From NCBI GenBank assembly GCA_002633005.1, contig NMRA01000635.1, positions 165,243-229,242 on the forward strand: a DNA stretch of 64,000 bases. Reading direction: 5' to 3'. A program made the translations under genes and the position numbers. The DNA comes from Phoronis australis (taxonomy: Eukaryota > Phoronida > Phoronidae). Below are positions 23,396-34,700 of this stretch, piece by piece. Numbering within the stretch: position 1 is the first letter of the stretch; every line of letters begins with the position of its first letter. The notes under the pieces were generated by a model, which made no database searches, had not been told where the DNA came from, and worked only from the letters and a program-made list of their open reading frames with translations.

Positions 23396-25319
23396 GCACA
23401 TCCACTACCACAAGAAACTAGAGGAACATGGCATTTATCCACCTTCACTCTTATCAGGCTTCTATTGTGAGTCAGCATGCGTGAATAATTGGCTGATAAG
23501 TCACCTATGAAACTACTTTTGGCTGAATGGATGACCAGGCCATAAAATGATAAATAGCCAAGACCTTGCTGCATGGAATAGTTAATACCTTCATGGCAAT
23601 TTTGAAAGAGTGGGCATCTTCTGCTAGTCTTTCGCTGAAAGTGTGTTAAAAAACTTGGTTCACTGACCTCTGATTTTCTGGATTAAGCATACATTAAAAT
23701 TCAAATTTGCAACGTTTTCAGTTCCACTATCATTATGCTATTGAAACAAGCAAAAATTGGCAACAATCCCTACAAGCAAGAAAGAATATCTCGTAGCATC
23801 ACCTGGCCTTGTTGGAAAGCTGTATACTGTATTGACCCTAATCAACGCCCCGGGCGCTTTGAAAAACTCATTTCACGGAGGGGATGCTTATTGTAAGGCA
23901 TTTGAAACCCGGTTTCCGAAACGGGTAAAATCGGAAGCTAGAATTCATCAAATTTACGCTCTGTGATGTATTTGTAGCCTATGACAGTCTTTCTACAAAA
24001 CTGTAGTGCATTGCTATCAAACTCCGTTGTTAAAATACGATCATTTTTAGAAAAAAAAATGTGCTGAAATCCCAGGGCAAAAAACTTTCCGACTGATAAG
24101 TCGCTAAATTGTCAATAGGAAAACTTGAATTCTTGAATAAAAACAAAGTTTCGACAAAACAAATTACCTGAAATCCTCCTTGTTTTACAATTTTTTAAGT
24201 TCATGTGGAGTCCAGATTAATTGGGATTAAGTCCAAATCTGCGCTACATCGTACCTCACAACACGAGAAAAATCTCTGGATGAACACACATGTTGTTGTC
24301 ACGTGACGTTTGTTTTGAAGTTCGTCTGCATATGAGAGTGAGTGTGCGAGCGCGTGCGGGTCATCGACAACAGACTTTGTTACAAAAGGCGGAGGATTAT
24401 GCAAGAAAATGGCGTTTATTAGATTGTTTTTCGCTTAAACGGCTGCAGCATGCAAGGTGAGTGCCGGTGAACTCACACATTTGTGTGCACAGGCCGACGG
24501 TCGTTAGCTCAACCGTGGAATATAACATTAATAATCCTAGGCTTGATCTACATGTACATGGGTGACAAGCTGAACTATGCGGGCTGTGTGAAATTTCTGG
24601 GTCTAATGGAGACACTGTCGCAGTGGTATCTATAGTTAGCCAGCTCGCTGTATAAAGACTATTGTCAAACTTCAAATTCGTTTTATCGTTTCCGTCAATA
24701 ATAACGGCATGCTAAAGTTTCTTAATGTTCGTACTTCAGGAACATGATGATCCCGTGTTTTGTACACATACACGCACTACGCAGATCACATCTCGGAAAT
24801 TGCCGATTTGACGGATGACAATGAATGAGCACAATGAAATTAAACAACGTCATTTTACAGCTTGTAAGATTCATAATAAACGTATTTTGAATATTGCAAT
24901 GCATGTGTTCCAAAATCTTAATAACTTGGGTCCTATATTTTTGTATTAGTGCACGCCGAATGAAAGTAATCGTGAGTGTTGCTGTGTTGCTAAATCTCTT
25001 ATTCTGGGCCAATTTGAAAAATTCAAAGTTGTACCTACATTTTTTTCTCTCCTCTTTTCAAATATTAAACTCAAAACTACGTAAAACGCTCTCCATAAAA
25101 GTACGGTCATCTAGGCTAGGTTGTAATCAGCTGATCGTATCTGCATGAGCGAAGCCAATTATCCTCGCTCGTGACTGGATGAATAGAGCTGCTAGGCGGG
25201 ATCCCTTTGATCGTGAGCTGAGCGCAACACAGCCAAGGTGGATAAATATGGTCTAGTTCAATTGGCCAAACCCCACCGTTTTCCCTGAGCGGCGGGGTTT
25301 GGGGCTATCTTATTTAGTG
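23396..25319. other. Region upstream of the first identified CZIB exon
   Basis: No intact gene was seen. It should hold the CZIB promoter and first exon. One candidate is ATGAAAGTAATC at 24960-24971 followed by a GTGAGT donor, which would splice in phase to the exon at 25772; it is not proven. The second copy of the 20.3-kb dispersed repeat lies at 24385-24655. Confidence 0.4.
24385..24655 (+). repeat. Dispersed repeat, copy 2
   Basis: Matches 20315-20545 (AAAAGGCGGAGGATTATGCA, TTTTTCGCTTAAACGG, GCGGGCTGTGTGAAATTTC), with an insertion in the middle relative to copy 1. Confidence 0.65.
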
Positions 25320-25735
25320 GGAATGTTTTGGCATGTTTTTGTGCAGTTGGGTGGTCATAGGTCCAAACCACATTCTTTTGGTGCACTTGGGTGGTCATAG
25401 GTCCAAACCACGTTCTTTTGGTGCAGTTGGGTTATCATAGGTCCAAACCACATTCTTTTTGTGCAGTTGGGTGCTCATAGGTCCAAACCATGTTCTTTTG
25501 GTGTAGTTAGATGATCACAGGCCAAACCAGGTTTTGTTCCATGTAGTTGTGTTATCATAGGTCCAAACCAGGTTGTTTTGGTGTAGTTGGGTGATCACAG
25601 GCCAAACCAGGTTGTTTTGGTGTAGTTGGGTGATCACAGGCCAAACCAGGTTGTTTTGGTGTAGTTGGGTGATCACAGGCCAAACCAGGTTGTTTTGGTG
25701 TAGTTGGGTGGTCATAGGTCCAAACCATGCTCTTT
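25320..25735. repeat. 40-bp minisatellite, about 10 copies (block 2)
   Basis: Same family as 22925-23395 (GGTCCAAACCACATTCTTTT). Four copies at 25570-25720 form a distinct homogenised subtype (GATCACAGGCCAAACCAGGT), a sign of local unequal exchange. The block ends 36 bases before the CZIB exon at 25772. Confidence 0.93.
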
Positions 25736-25771
25736 TGGCAATTGCATTCATTTTCTTAATTGTTTTTCCAG

Positions 25772-28700
25772 AAAATAGCCCTGCAGTTTAAAGCTCAACT
25801 GGTTAATGTTACAAATGTGACCCCTGTTGGTGAAGACTTCAGGTGGTATTTGAAGGTTTGTTGAAGTTTGAAAAGAGCTCCACATCTTGTTTTATGTTTA
25901 AATGATTACCTTGGTGGTAGACTGGACTGTTTTAGCAAAATATCAGGTTCTTGTTTAACACTCATTTATATTTTTTGATACATAATTTGTCCAGTTCTTG
26001 TCATACGTGAACACATTGAAGTAATCAATCATTAAAAGTTTTGTGGGATAACACAACAGCTTTCTCAGTTTGATAATAGCTTTGCTGTGGCCTTGTGTAT
26101 TTTGTTGCTGCCCATCTGTGCACTGCTTACTTATCAAATCACGTGTATCTTAGACAGTACAAGGCTCCATGCTTCATATAACGTCAAATCGCCAAATGTA
26201 ATGTGGCGTGATTTCCAGGAATGGAGCTCACAAAAACGAGCTCACCAAAACAAGGAAGCCCCGTATGTGGCAATGTTGCTGTTCAAGGTGACTAGAACAA
26301 TAAAGCTACCTTGTGTGCACAGCAACGGCCGATTTCCTCGGTACACATTGCGTGTGCATGCATCGTGATAGGCCCGATTCCGACTCTTGTTTGTTTATTT
26401 CTTGTTGTAATTCAGGCTTGTTCTCAAATGTGTCTTGAAGGTAACTGATTTCATGAAATAAGTAGAATAATTGGGAACCAAAGGTATGGTATTGGGAAAA
26501 AATGTTATTAATTTTGAAAGTTTGGAAGTCGTCACAAATTTCAAAGTCAATTGCAGGTGAATTTACCCTAGTTCTTACGACACAAAAATCTTGTGACTTC
26601 ATAGAACTTCTACCATCCTACTAAAACATTGAGGTTGCATTAGGGAACAAATTAAATTATAAGAACTTCAACATTTTGTTTTCAGTTGAAATGTGTGAAC
26701 TGTGGCGAAGAACCTGACCATTACCAGTATTTGACATTATCAGTAAGTCTTCTACATTTAGCAGTTTTAACACCAAAGGCCAGATTTCATTAGCATTTCA
26801 AGAAGGTAGTCTTTTTCTATTTGCTTTCACACTGTGCTTCTAAAGAACTTGTAAGGGGACATTACCTTTCTTGAAGGCATTTTTATGCGCCCACATATTT
26901 ATATATGGGTGCATATTGTTGTCATCTCTGTCTGGGCATCTGGCGTCTACAGCTGTATCTCCTAAACCCCTCAAAGGATCTCGGTGAGTTTTGGCAGATG
27001 TGTTCCTATGAAGCTGATCACGGATGGCTACGAATTTCGGACCTCTCCAACTACCGGTGTGCCCCTAGTGGCACTTTTAGTATTTTACCTCTGTACATTC
27101 GGTGGTCCTCAACAGATTTTCATAAACTTTGGCAGATAGCGGAGAGGGAATATATGCAGATTTGCAAAAATGGAGCACTCTGTGACAAGTTTTTGGAATT
27201 GGTACAATGTTAGGTATGAACAAACTAGGAAATTCAAAAAACTCTGCAAACAAAGTGTGCTGACCCCCTGGTGGTCGGTACATGCAAAATTATGGCCACC
27301 GCCGAAAATGGAAATTGGTGTTTCTCGGCTACTATTATCACTAGAGCAAATTCTAATGTGTTTTCAGTATTTTTGGGGGTGAGGAGTTCATTTCTGGTAT
27401 CAGTTTTATGTTTTGAGGTCAATTCAAAATGATACTTTGAATGCAAATGCCATTCCCAAATGACTCAAAATTATGTGTGTCCTCATAGAAGTTACTTTGT
27501 TTAATTAATGGGTATATCGATGTGATTCGCCGCACAAAATCCTAAAATTACCATTTTCCAAACTCAGATTTGCACAAAACAGGATTTGTCCAGCTGACTG
27601 TGACAATACTTCTAGACTGAGACATAGAAACATAGATACTTTATTAGCAACTGAATGAACAGAATTGTCTACCAAATGCTGCTGACTGCTAGTTTGTATC
27701 ATGTACTTATAAAGCAATCAGACATTGAGAAGATGAAATGTCAAGTTTAAGAGTTATTGCTAGTGCAAGCACCTTCACATTTGCTTAATGTGGTACACTG
27801 GGGTTCAGCTCTAGGACACTCATTTACCTTTGCTGGCAACAGCGCAGCCATAATGGAGAAGTAGGGAACACGCCTAGCTTACAGCTTCCAGATCTATCCA
27901 ATAAGGTGTCCATTTTTAGTTGTAGCATTCCTTTCCCAACCCCATTGACCTGGGTTTGGTATCTGGGTTTTTTTGGCAAGGGACTGTTTCGAAATGAAAG
28001 CTGCAGCGAGTAAGGCACGCTTAACATGTTGGAATATAGCATGCTGTGTTGGTAGGGATTCTAGAATCTTGAGGTCATGGGTGAACAGAAGCTTTCCTGC
28101 TTCATTCTCAGAATATATATTGAAAACATGGTCTTGTGCTCTAGTGATAATGTCCGAGATATGCCAATTTCCCTTTTTGTGCGTAGCAGCCACGAGGGGG
28201 TTTGCACAGTTTCTTTGCGGTGTTTTAATGTTTAACCTATCCTTAACATTATACCAATTTGCAAAACTTGTCACGAAGTGCTCGATTTTTTGGATTTGAG
28301 GTACTTTGCGCCAGTAGCCATTTTTACTGCTGTTTTCAAGTCTGTTTTTTGGCGTCCAACTCTCTATCAACCAAACCACTCTGAGGATGATTGTGAAAAT
28401 TTGGCTGACGAGGCTTTTCCGATGACGTCTACTACTGCAGTGGCGAATTTAAGGGGTGGGGGGCCTAGAGGGCCATGGCCCCCTCTAAAATTCCCCTAGA
28501 TTCCATTTGGCAGTACGGGGTACGGATGTCTGACGGACAAAATCCTGGCTAATACTCTGCCCTGGCCCCGCTAACTCAAAGTCGGGGATCCTCCCCTGTA
28601 CTGTAGCACCTCCTAGGGGGAAGTTTTGTTTGTTTTTTGCGCTCATGGCTATATCTCCTAAACACTCTGTAAGATCTTTTATTAATTTAGTACGTGTATT

Positions 28701-31700
28701 AATATGAAGTTGACAACAGATGATGACGACTTTCGGAAAGATCGGACTACGGGTGTGCCCCCTAGTGGCAATCTTATTTTTTATGTTTACCTTTGTATCT
28801 TCAAACTTCCTCTGCAGATTTTCATAAAATTTGGCAGATAGGCATTTATCGGTGAGCTGACACTATGAATGGATTCCAGGTATTTTACACCACCTAGTGG
28901 CCATTTTTTTGTTTTCAAGTTTTTTGGTGCCTGCCCCTCTGTCAACCAAACCACGCTAAGGATGATTCTGAAAATTAGTATATATATTGAACTTCCTACT
29001 GTGAAGAGTAGGACTGACGTTGATTTTCCGTCAAATTTGAATACTGTGGCACCTCCTACTGGCAATTTTGTTTGTTTTTATGCCTATGGCTGTATTTCCT
29101 AAATGCTTCACAGACTCTTTATTAAATTTAGCAAGTGTAACGATGACTTTCGGATGGATCGGACTGCTGGTGTGCCCCCAAGTGGCAATTTTCATTTTAA
29201 CGTTTACTGCTGGCGTCTGCAGCTGTATCTCCTAAACCCCTTGCAGGACCTTTATGAAATTTGGCAGATGTGTTCCTATGAAGATGGCAACAAACGGCAA
29301 TGGATTTCGGATGGATCTGACTACCCTTGTGGCCCATAGTGGCAATTTTAATTATTTATGTCTACCTCTGTATCTTCAAAGGTCCTCAAGGGATTTTCAT
29401 GAAACTTGGCACATAAGCATCTATTAATGCGATTATCATATCCTCCCATTTTGGGATGGATTCAAGGTATTTTTTTGCCACGTAGTGGCCATTTTTACTT
29501 TTACAAGTCTGTTTTGGTGTCCTCCCGTCTACCTGCCAAATCACTCTAAGGATGATCATGAAAATTGGCATGTATGTTCTTAGTGTGAAGGAATGATTGA
29601 CGATGACTTTCCAACGACTTCTGCTACTCTGGCTCGTCCAAGTTACTTATTATTTATTTTTATTAATGTAATATTTACAATGAGGGTAACCCCATCAGTT
29701 CACACTGCTTTCCATGGGGGCCCTCAGTAAAAAACAAACAGATAATGAGACGAAAACAGAATTACAAAATGAAAGACAAATTTAAGTAATAAGCAAAGAA
29801 TAAGAAATTAACATGGAAAGACTGATGAAGCAAAATAAAAAATAAAATATGATAAATAAAAGATAAAGAAATTAAGACAAGATAATTTACTAAAAATAAA
29901 AAAAATAAATATGAATATAAAAAAATTGAAACAGACAATAAATAATTAATAAAAGTAAGACATTATATCAATAAAAAATGAATAAACATGCAATTCTTAG
30001 ACACTACATTGAGTCAAATCTATTTCTTATAATTCTTTTAAAGGTTAGAAAGGATGATGTAGATTTGGCGTCTGCAGGGAGAGAGTTCCATAAAAGGGGC
30101 CCACTGTAGGAAAATGATTTTTTCCCAGTATCGCTTCTGCGTTTAGGAAGATTGAAATCAGATGATGATGAGGACCTAGTATTGTAGCGATTAGTAGTCA
30201 TCTTAAACTTAGCACATAAATAAGATGGGGCAAGACCTTTAAAACATACAACAAGCAGAAAGGAATTGATGTCTTGTCAGAATTTTCATTATACCAGTCT
30301 CTATGAAGGTTTTCGATACTAATATCTCTTAACACCAGCTCCCAGAATAATCTGGGCAGCCCTACTTTGGATACCCTAGATGGTTTTCATATCCTTGCCT
30401 GATGCAATACCCCACATCGGGAGGCAATAATCTAGGTAAGGTTGAATGATAGTATTAAAAAGGGTTTTCAGTGTTGCTCTGTTAACGAATTTACTGATGA
30501 GTTTCAATACGCCGATTTTCTTAGACACCTTTTTCGAGATATAATCAACGTGGTGAGAGAATTTAAGATTTTGATCATATATAAGTCCCAGATATTTAAA
30601 GGAATTGACGTTCTCAATTGGTCTTCCATCCATAGTTAATGACAGGGTTTGGTTTCTAAGTCTTTGGGATGTGCCAAATAGAAGAGTTTTAGTTTTAGAA
30701 ACATTTAAAGATAGTTTATTGATACAAGCCAATCTGAAATGATTGTTAAATCAGAGACGAGATTGGCCTGGATTTCAGATGAGGTTCTTCCTGCAGACAG
30801 TATTGTTGTGTCAGCCGCATAGAGAACAATCTTAGAATTTTGAATTACTGAGGGAAGATCATTGACAAAGATGCAAAATAGCAAGGGCCCCAGTATAGAC
30901 CCCTGGGGAACACCTGTTTTAACGGTTTTGAGATCAGAGATATCTTTGCCGACACGGGTAGCTTGAGTTCTGTTACAAAGATAATCCTGAAACCACTTGG
31001 CTTCCACACCAGTGACCCCATAGGCTTTAAGCTTCTTTAACAAGATAGTGTGGTCGACGGCGTCAAATGCTTTCCTTAGATCAATAAAAACAGTACCAGT
31101 CAATAATCCTTGATCCATATTAGAATAAATATGGTCAGTGACGTCAATGTTAGTAGTTAATGTTGAATGGAGTGGTCGAAAACCAGACTGGGCATCAGTC
31201 AAGAGGTTGTTAGTTTGGAAGTAAGAATGAAGTTGTTTGTGGACCCATTTTTCAAGGATTTTTGATATCGATGGTAGAATTGAAATGAGTCTGTAATTTT
31301 TGCAGCATGATTTGTCACCGTCTTTGAAAAGTGGAGTAACAACGGCGGATTTCCACTCTGATGGTATGGTTGATGTTTTCAGTGATAAATTGATCAGTGA
31401 AGTAATGGGCTGAGAGATTGTCTCAGCAGATAGTTTAAGGATTTTAGTACTGATGCCATCAAATCCAGTAGCAGAATTGCCATCCATTGATTTGAGTTGG
31501 TGGCAAACAAACTTAGCGTCAACCTCGTGGAATTTAAAAGCTATATCTTCGCTGACCTGGGGTGGAAATAAGTGACTAGTGTTTCCAAATTGTCGTGCTA
31601 GGTTATGGCCCGTATTCGTGAAAAAGTCGTTAAAAGTATTAGCCATGACTGCGTTATCAGATGTCATGCCGTCATTCGTTTTCAGTTCAGCGATATTAGT

Positions 31701-34700
31701 GTTCAATTTCCCTGGTAAAACAGACTTTATAATTTTCCATAAGGATTTACCATCTGATTTGTTGTCATTAATTAACGTATTATAATAATCTGCCTTGGCC
31801 TGTTTTGTTGCCTTATTGGTTAGATTACGCGCTGTTTTGAATTTGTTCCAGTTACAAGTATTACGCGAACGTTGGGCTATACGTTTAAGATAATCACGTC
31901 TGCGAGACAATAAAATTAGCTCCTCGTTGTACCAAGGAGGCGATTTACCTTTGATTCTAATTTGGATAATAGGTTCATGTTTATCCAAAACATCACAGAA
32001 AGTTTTCTTAAATTCAGTCGACAAAGCCTCAGGATCACCACTTGATGCTAACGTCGCCCAGTCGATGTTATGTAGATCGTTAACAAAAACAGAACGATCA
32101 AAGTTATGGTACGAGCGGTTAGTTATTGTCCGAGGTGGAGTTTTTGGGCGTACAGATTTGTAACAGTTTTGTTTTTTGTTGCCATAGCTGTATCCTAAAC
32201 CCACTGCAGAATCTTTGTTGAAATTAGCAAATTAGTATATTTATACAAAATTGACAATGGAAGATGTCGACTTTCGGACGTATCTGACTAACAGTGTACC
32301 TTTGGTGGCAGTTTTATATTTTTACGTTTACCTCTTTATTTTCAAAAGTCCTGAGTGGATTTTCATATAATGTGGCAGATAGGCATCTATTAGTGAAGTG
32401 ACATTTCCACCTTTTTTTGATGGATTTGAGATATTTTGTGCCATCTAGTGGCCATTTTCAAGTTTGGTAACATCCGTCCCTCTGTCAATGAAACCACTCT
32501 AACAGTTGGCATATATGTTCATACTGTGAAGAGGTCTGGCGGACTTCGACTACTGTGGTTCCTCCAAGTGGTATCCCATAATTGTATCTCCTATACTCAT
32601 TGCAGGAAGGGCTTAGTGTATTTATGTGAAGTTGACAACGGATCCGACGATCGATTTGCCAACTCTATGTTTTCCTCTGTTTCTCTGACGTTCCTTGACG
32701 GATTTTTATGAACTGTAAGGAATAGCTTCCTATTAAAGAAAGGATGACATTTTTTGTTTACGGATGGATTCGACGTATTTTGTGCCATATAGGGGCCACC
32801 TTTACTGTTTTCGAGTCTGTTTTTTTAATGTCTGCTCCTCTATCAACCAAACCACTACAAGGATGATTGCTAAAATTGGCTGATATATTCTTAGCATAAA
32901 GACTACGATTAACAGTGATTTTCTGATGGCTTTGACAACTGGAACCTCCTATTGGCATTTTTGGTATCAATAAGTGTATCTCCTAAACACACTGTCGGAT
33001 CTTTATTACATTTAGTAAGTGTATTTTTGAAGTTGACAACAGAGGATGGCGACTTTAAGATGGATCCGATGATTGCTGTGCCCCCTGGTGGCAATTTTAT
33101 TTTTCTCCGTTTTTCTCTTACTGTGAAGCTCCTTGACGGATTTTTATGAAATTTGGTAAATAGCTTTGTATTAAAGAAACGATGACATGTTACTGTTTTC
33201 AGATGGATTTGACATATTTTGACCATTTTTAGGGTAAAAATAAGCACAGTGTTTGTGGTGCATTTGTTGGTGCATTTCACATCTCCTCATTGCTCTTGTT
33301 ATAAAAATCGACTGAAAAGATTCAAAGTACTCTCTATATTAAAGGCGAAGGCAACCTTTTTCCATGTCATTTTGAGCTAAAATAAGGTTGGTTGGTTATC
33401 CTAGACATATTTTTCACTTAATTACAGCTTTTCGTAATTTTATTAATTACTCGTCCGCTTTTCCGGAAGTGACGTTTTAGGAGGCAAGCGCTTCCCGCCA
33501 ATTTCTTTTCACATAGTCTGACTGTGAGAGCTGCNNNNNNNNNNNNNNNNNNNNNNNNNNNNNNNNNNNNNNNNNNNNNNNNNNNNNNNNNNNNNNNNNN
33601 NNNNNNNNNNNNNNNNNNNNNNNNNNNNNNNNNNNNNNNNNNNNNNNNNNNNNNNNNNNNNNNNNNNNNNNNNNNNNNNNNNNNNNNNNNNNNNNNNNNN
33701 NNNNNNNNNNNNNNNNNNNNNNNNNNNNNNNNNNNNNNNNNNNNNNNNNNNNNNNNNNNNNNNNNNNNNNNNNNNNNNNNNNNNNNNNNNNNNNNNNNNN
33801 NNNNNNNNNNNNNNNNNNNNNNNNNNNNNNNNNNNNNNNNNNNNNNNNNNNNNNNNNNNNNNNNNNNNNNNNNNNNNNNNNNNNNNNNNNNNNNNNNNNN
33901 NNNNNNNNNNNNNNNNNNNNNNNNNNNNNNNNNNNNNNNNNNNNNNNNNNNNNNNNNNNNNNNNNNNNNNNNNNNNNNNNNNNNNNNNNNNNNNNNNNNN
34001 NNNNNNNNNNNNNNNNNNNNNNNNNNNNNNNNNNNNNNNNNNNNNNNNNNNNNNNNNNNNNNNNNNNNNNNNNNNNNNNNNNNNNNNNNNNNNNNNNNNN
34101 NNNNNNNNNNNNNNNNNNNNNNNNNNNNNNNNNNNNNNNNNNNNNNNNNNNNNNNNNNNNNNNNNNNNNNNNNNNNNNNNNNNNNNNNNNNNNNNNNNNN
34201 NNNNNNNNNNNNNNNNNNNNNNNNNNNNNNNNNNNNNNNNNNNNNNNNNNNNNNNNNNNNNNNNNNNNNNNNNNNNNNNNNNNNNNNNNNNNNNNNNNNN
34301 NNNNNNNNNNNNNNNNNNNNNNNNNNNNNNNNNNNNNNNNNNNNNNNNNNNNNNNNNNNNNNNNNNNNNNNNNNNNNNNNNNNNNNNNNNNNNNNNNNNN
34401 NNNNNNNNNNNNNNNNNNNNNNNNNNNNNNNNNNNNNNNNNNNNNNNNNNNNNNNNNNNNNNNNNNNNNNNNNNNNNNNNNNNNNNNNNNNNNNNNNNNN
34501 NNNNNNNNNNNNNNNNNNNNNNNNNNNACTGGGTGTCGAACTGGGCCTGTAATCACTCCCACTACTCAATATCGCTGCAGGGCTGCTTAGAGGCTCTGGG
34601 CTGGAGAAAACAGCACAGGGCGAATCACTACTGGTTCCAGGAATTGCACGCTCTGGGGTACGTTCGGAGGCACGGGTGACAGTAGATGAAGTGCCTCCAC

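Larger units (their letters stand above)
26885..33275 (+). mobile_element. Modular repeat element with inverted ATGCGCCCAC-type ends, copy 1 (interrupted)
   Basis: The left end is ATGCGCCCAC (26885-26894) with a nearby inverted echo TGGGTGCAT. The right end ends TTGGTGCAT at 33275, matching the inverse of the left end at 8 of 10 positions. Inside, modules of a few hundred bp repeat many times, marked by TCTCCTAAAC near 26957, 28655, 29230, 32190 and 32980, by CCTAGTGGCAATTTT, and by ATTTGGCAGAT. The module order resembles that of copy 2. It is split by the CR1-like insertion (29645-32163) and carries an inverted-repeat sub-insertion (27160-28290). No transposase ORF survives. It lies in the second identified CZIB intron. 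Confidence 0.7.

Noticed and set aside
24447-24464. ATGCAAG with a strong GTGAGT donor as CZIB exon 1
   Set aside because: Splicing to 25772 puts the next codons out of frame and hits a stop; the phase does not fit.
27894-28379. 161-aa minus-strand ORF
   Set aside because: It overlaps an inverted-repeat arm of a non-coding repeat, has no motif, and the homologous arm at 27160-27420 does not keep the frame.
33418-34562. ORFs of 342-552 aa running through the N gap
   Set aside because: Most residues are undetermined; only the part from 35076 to 34528 on the minus strand is real sequence.
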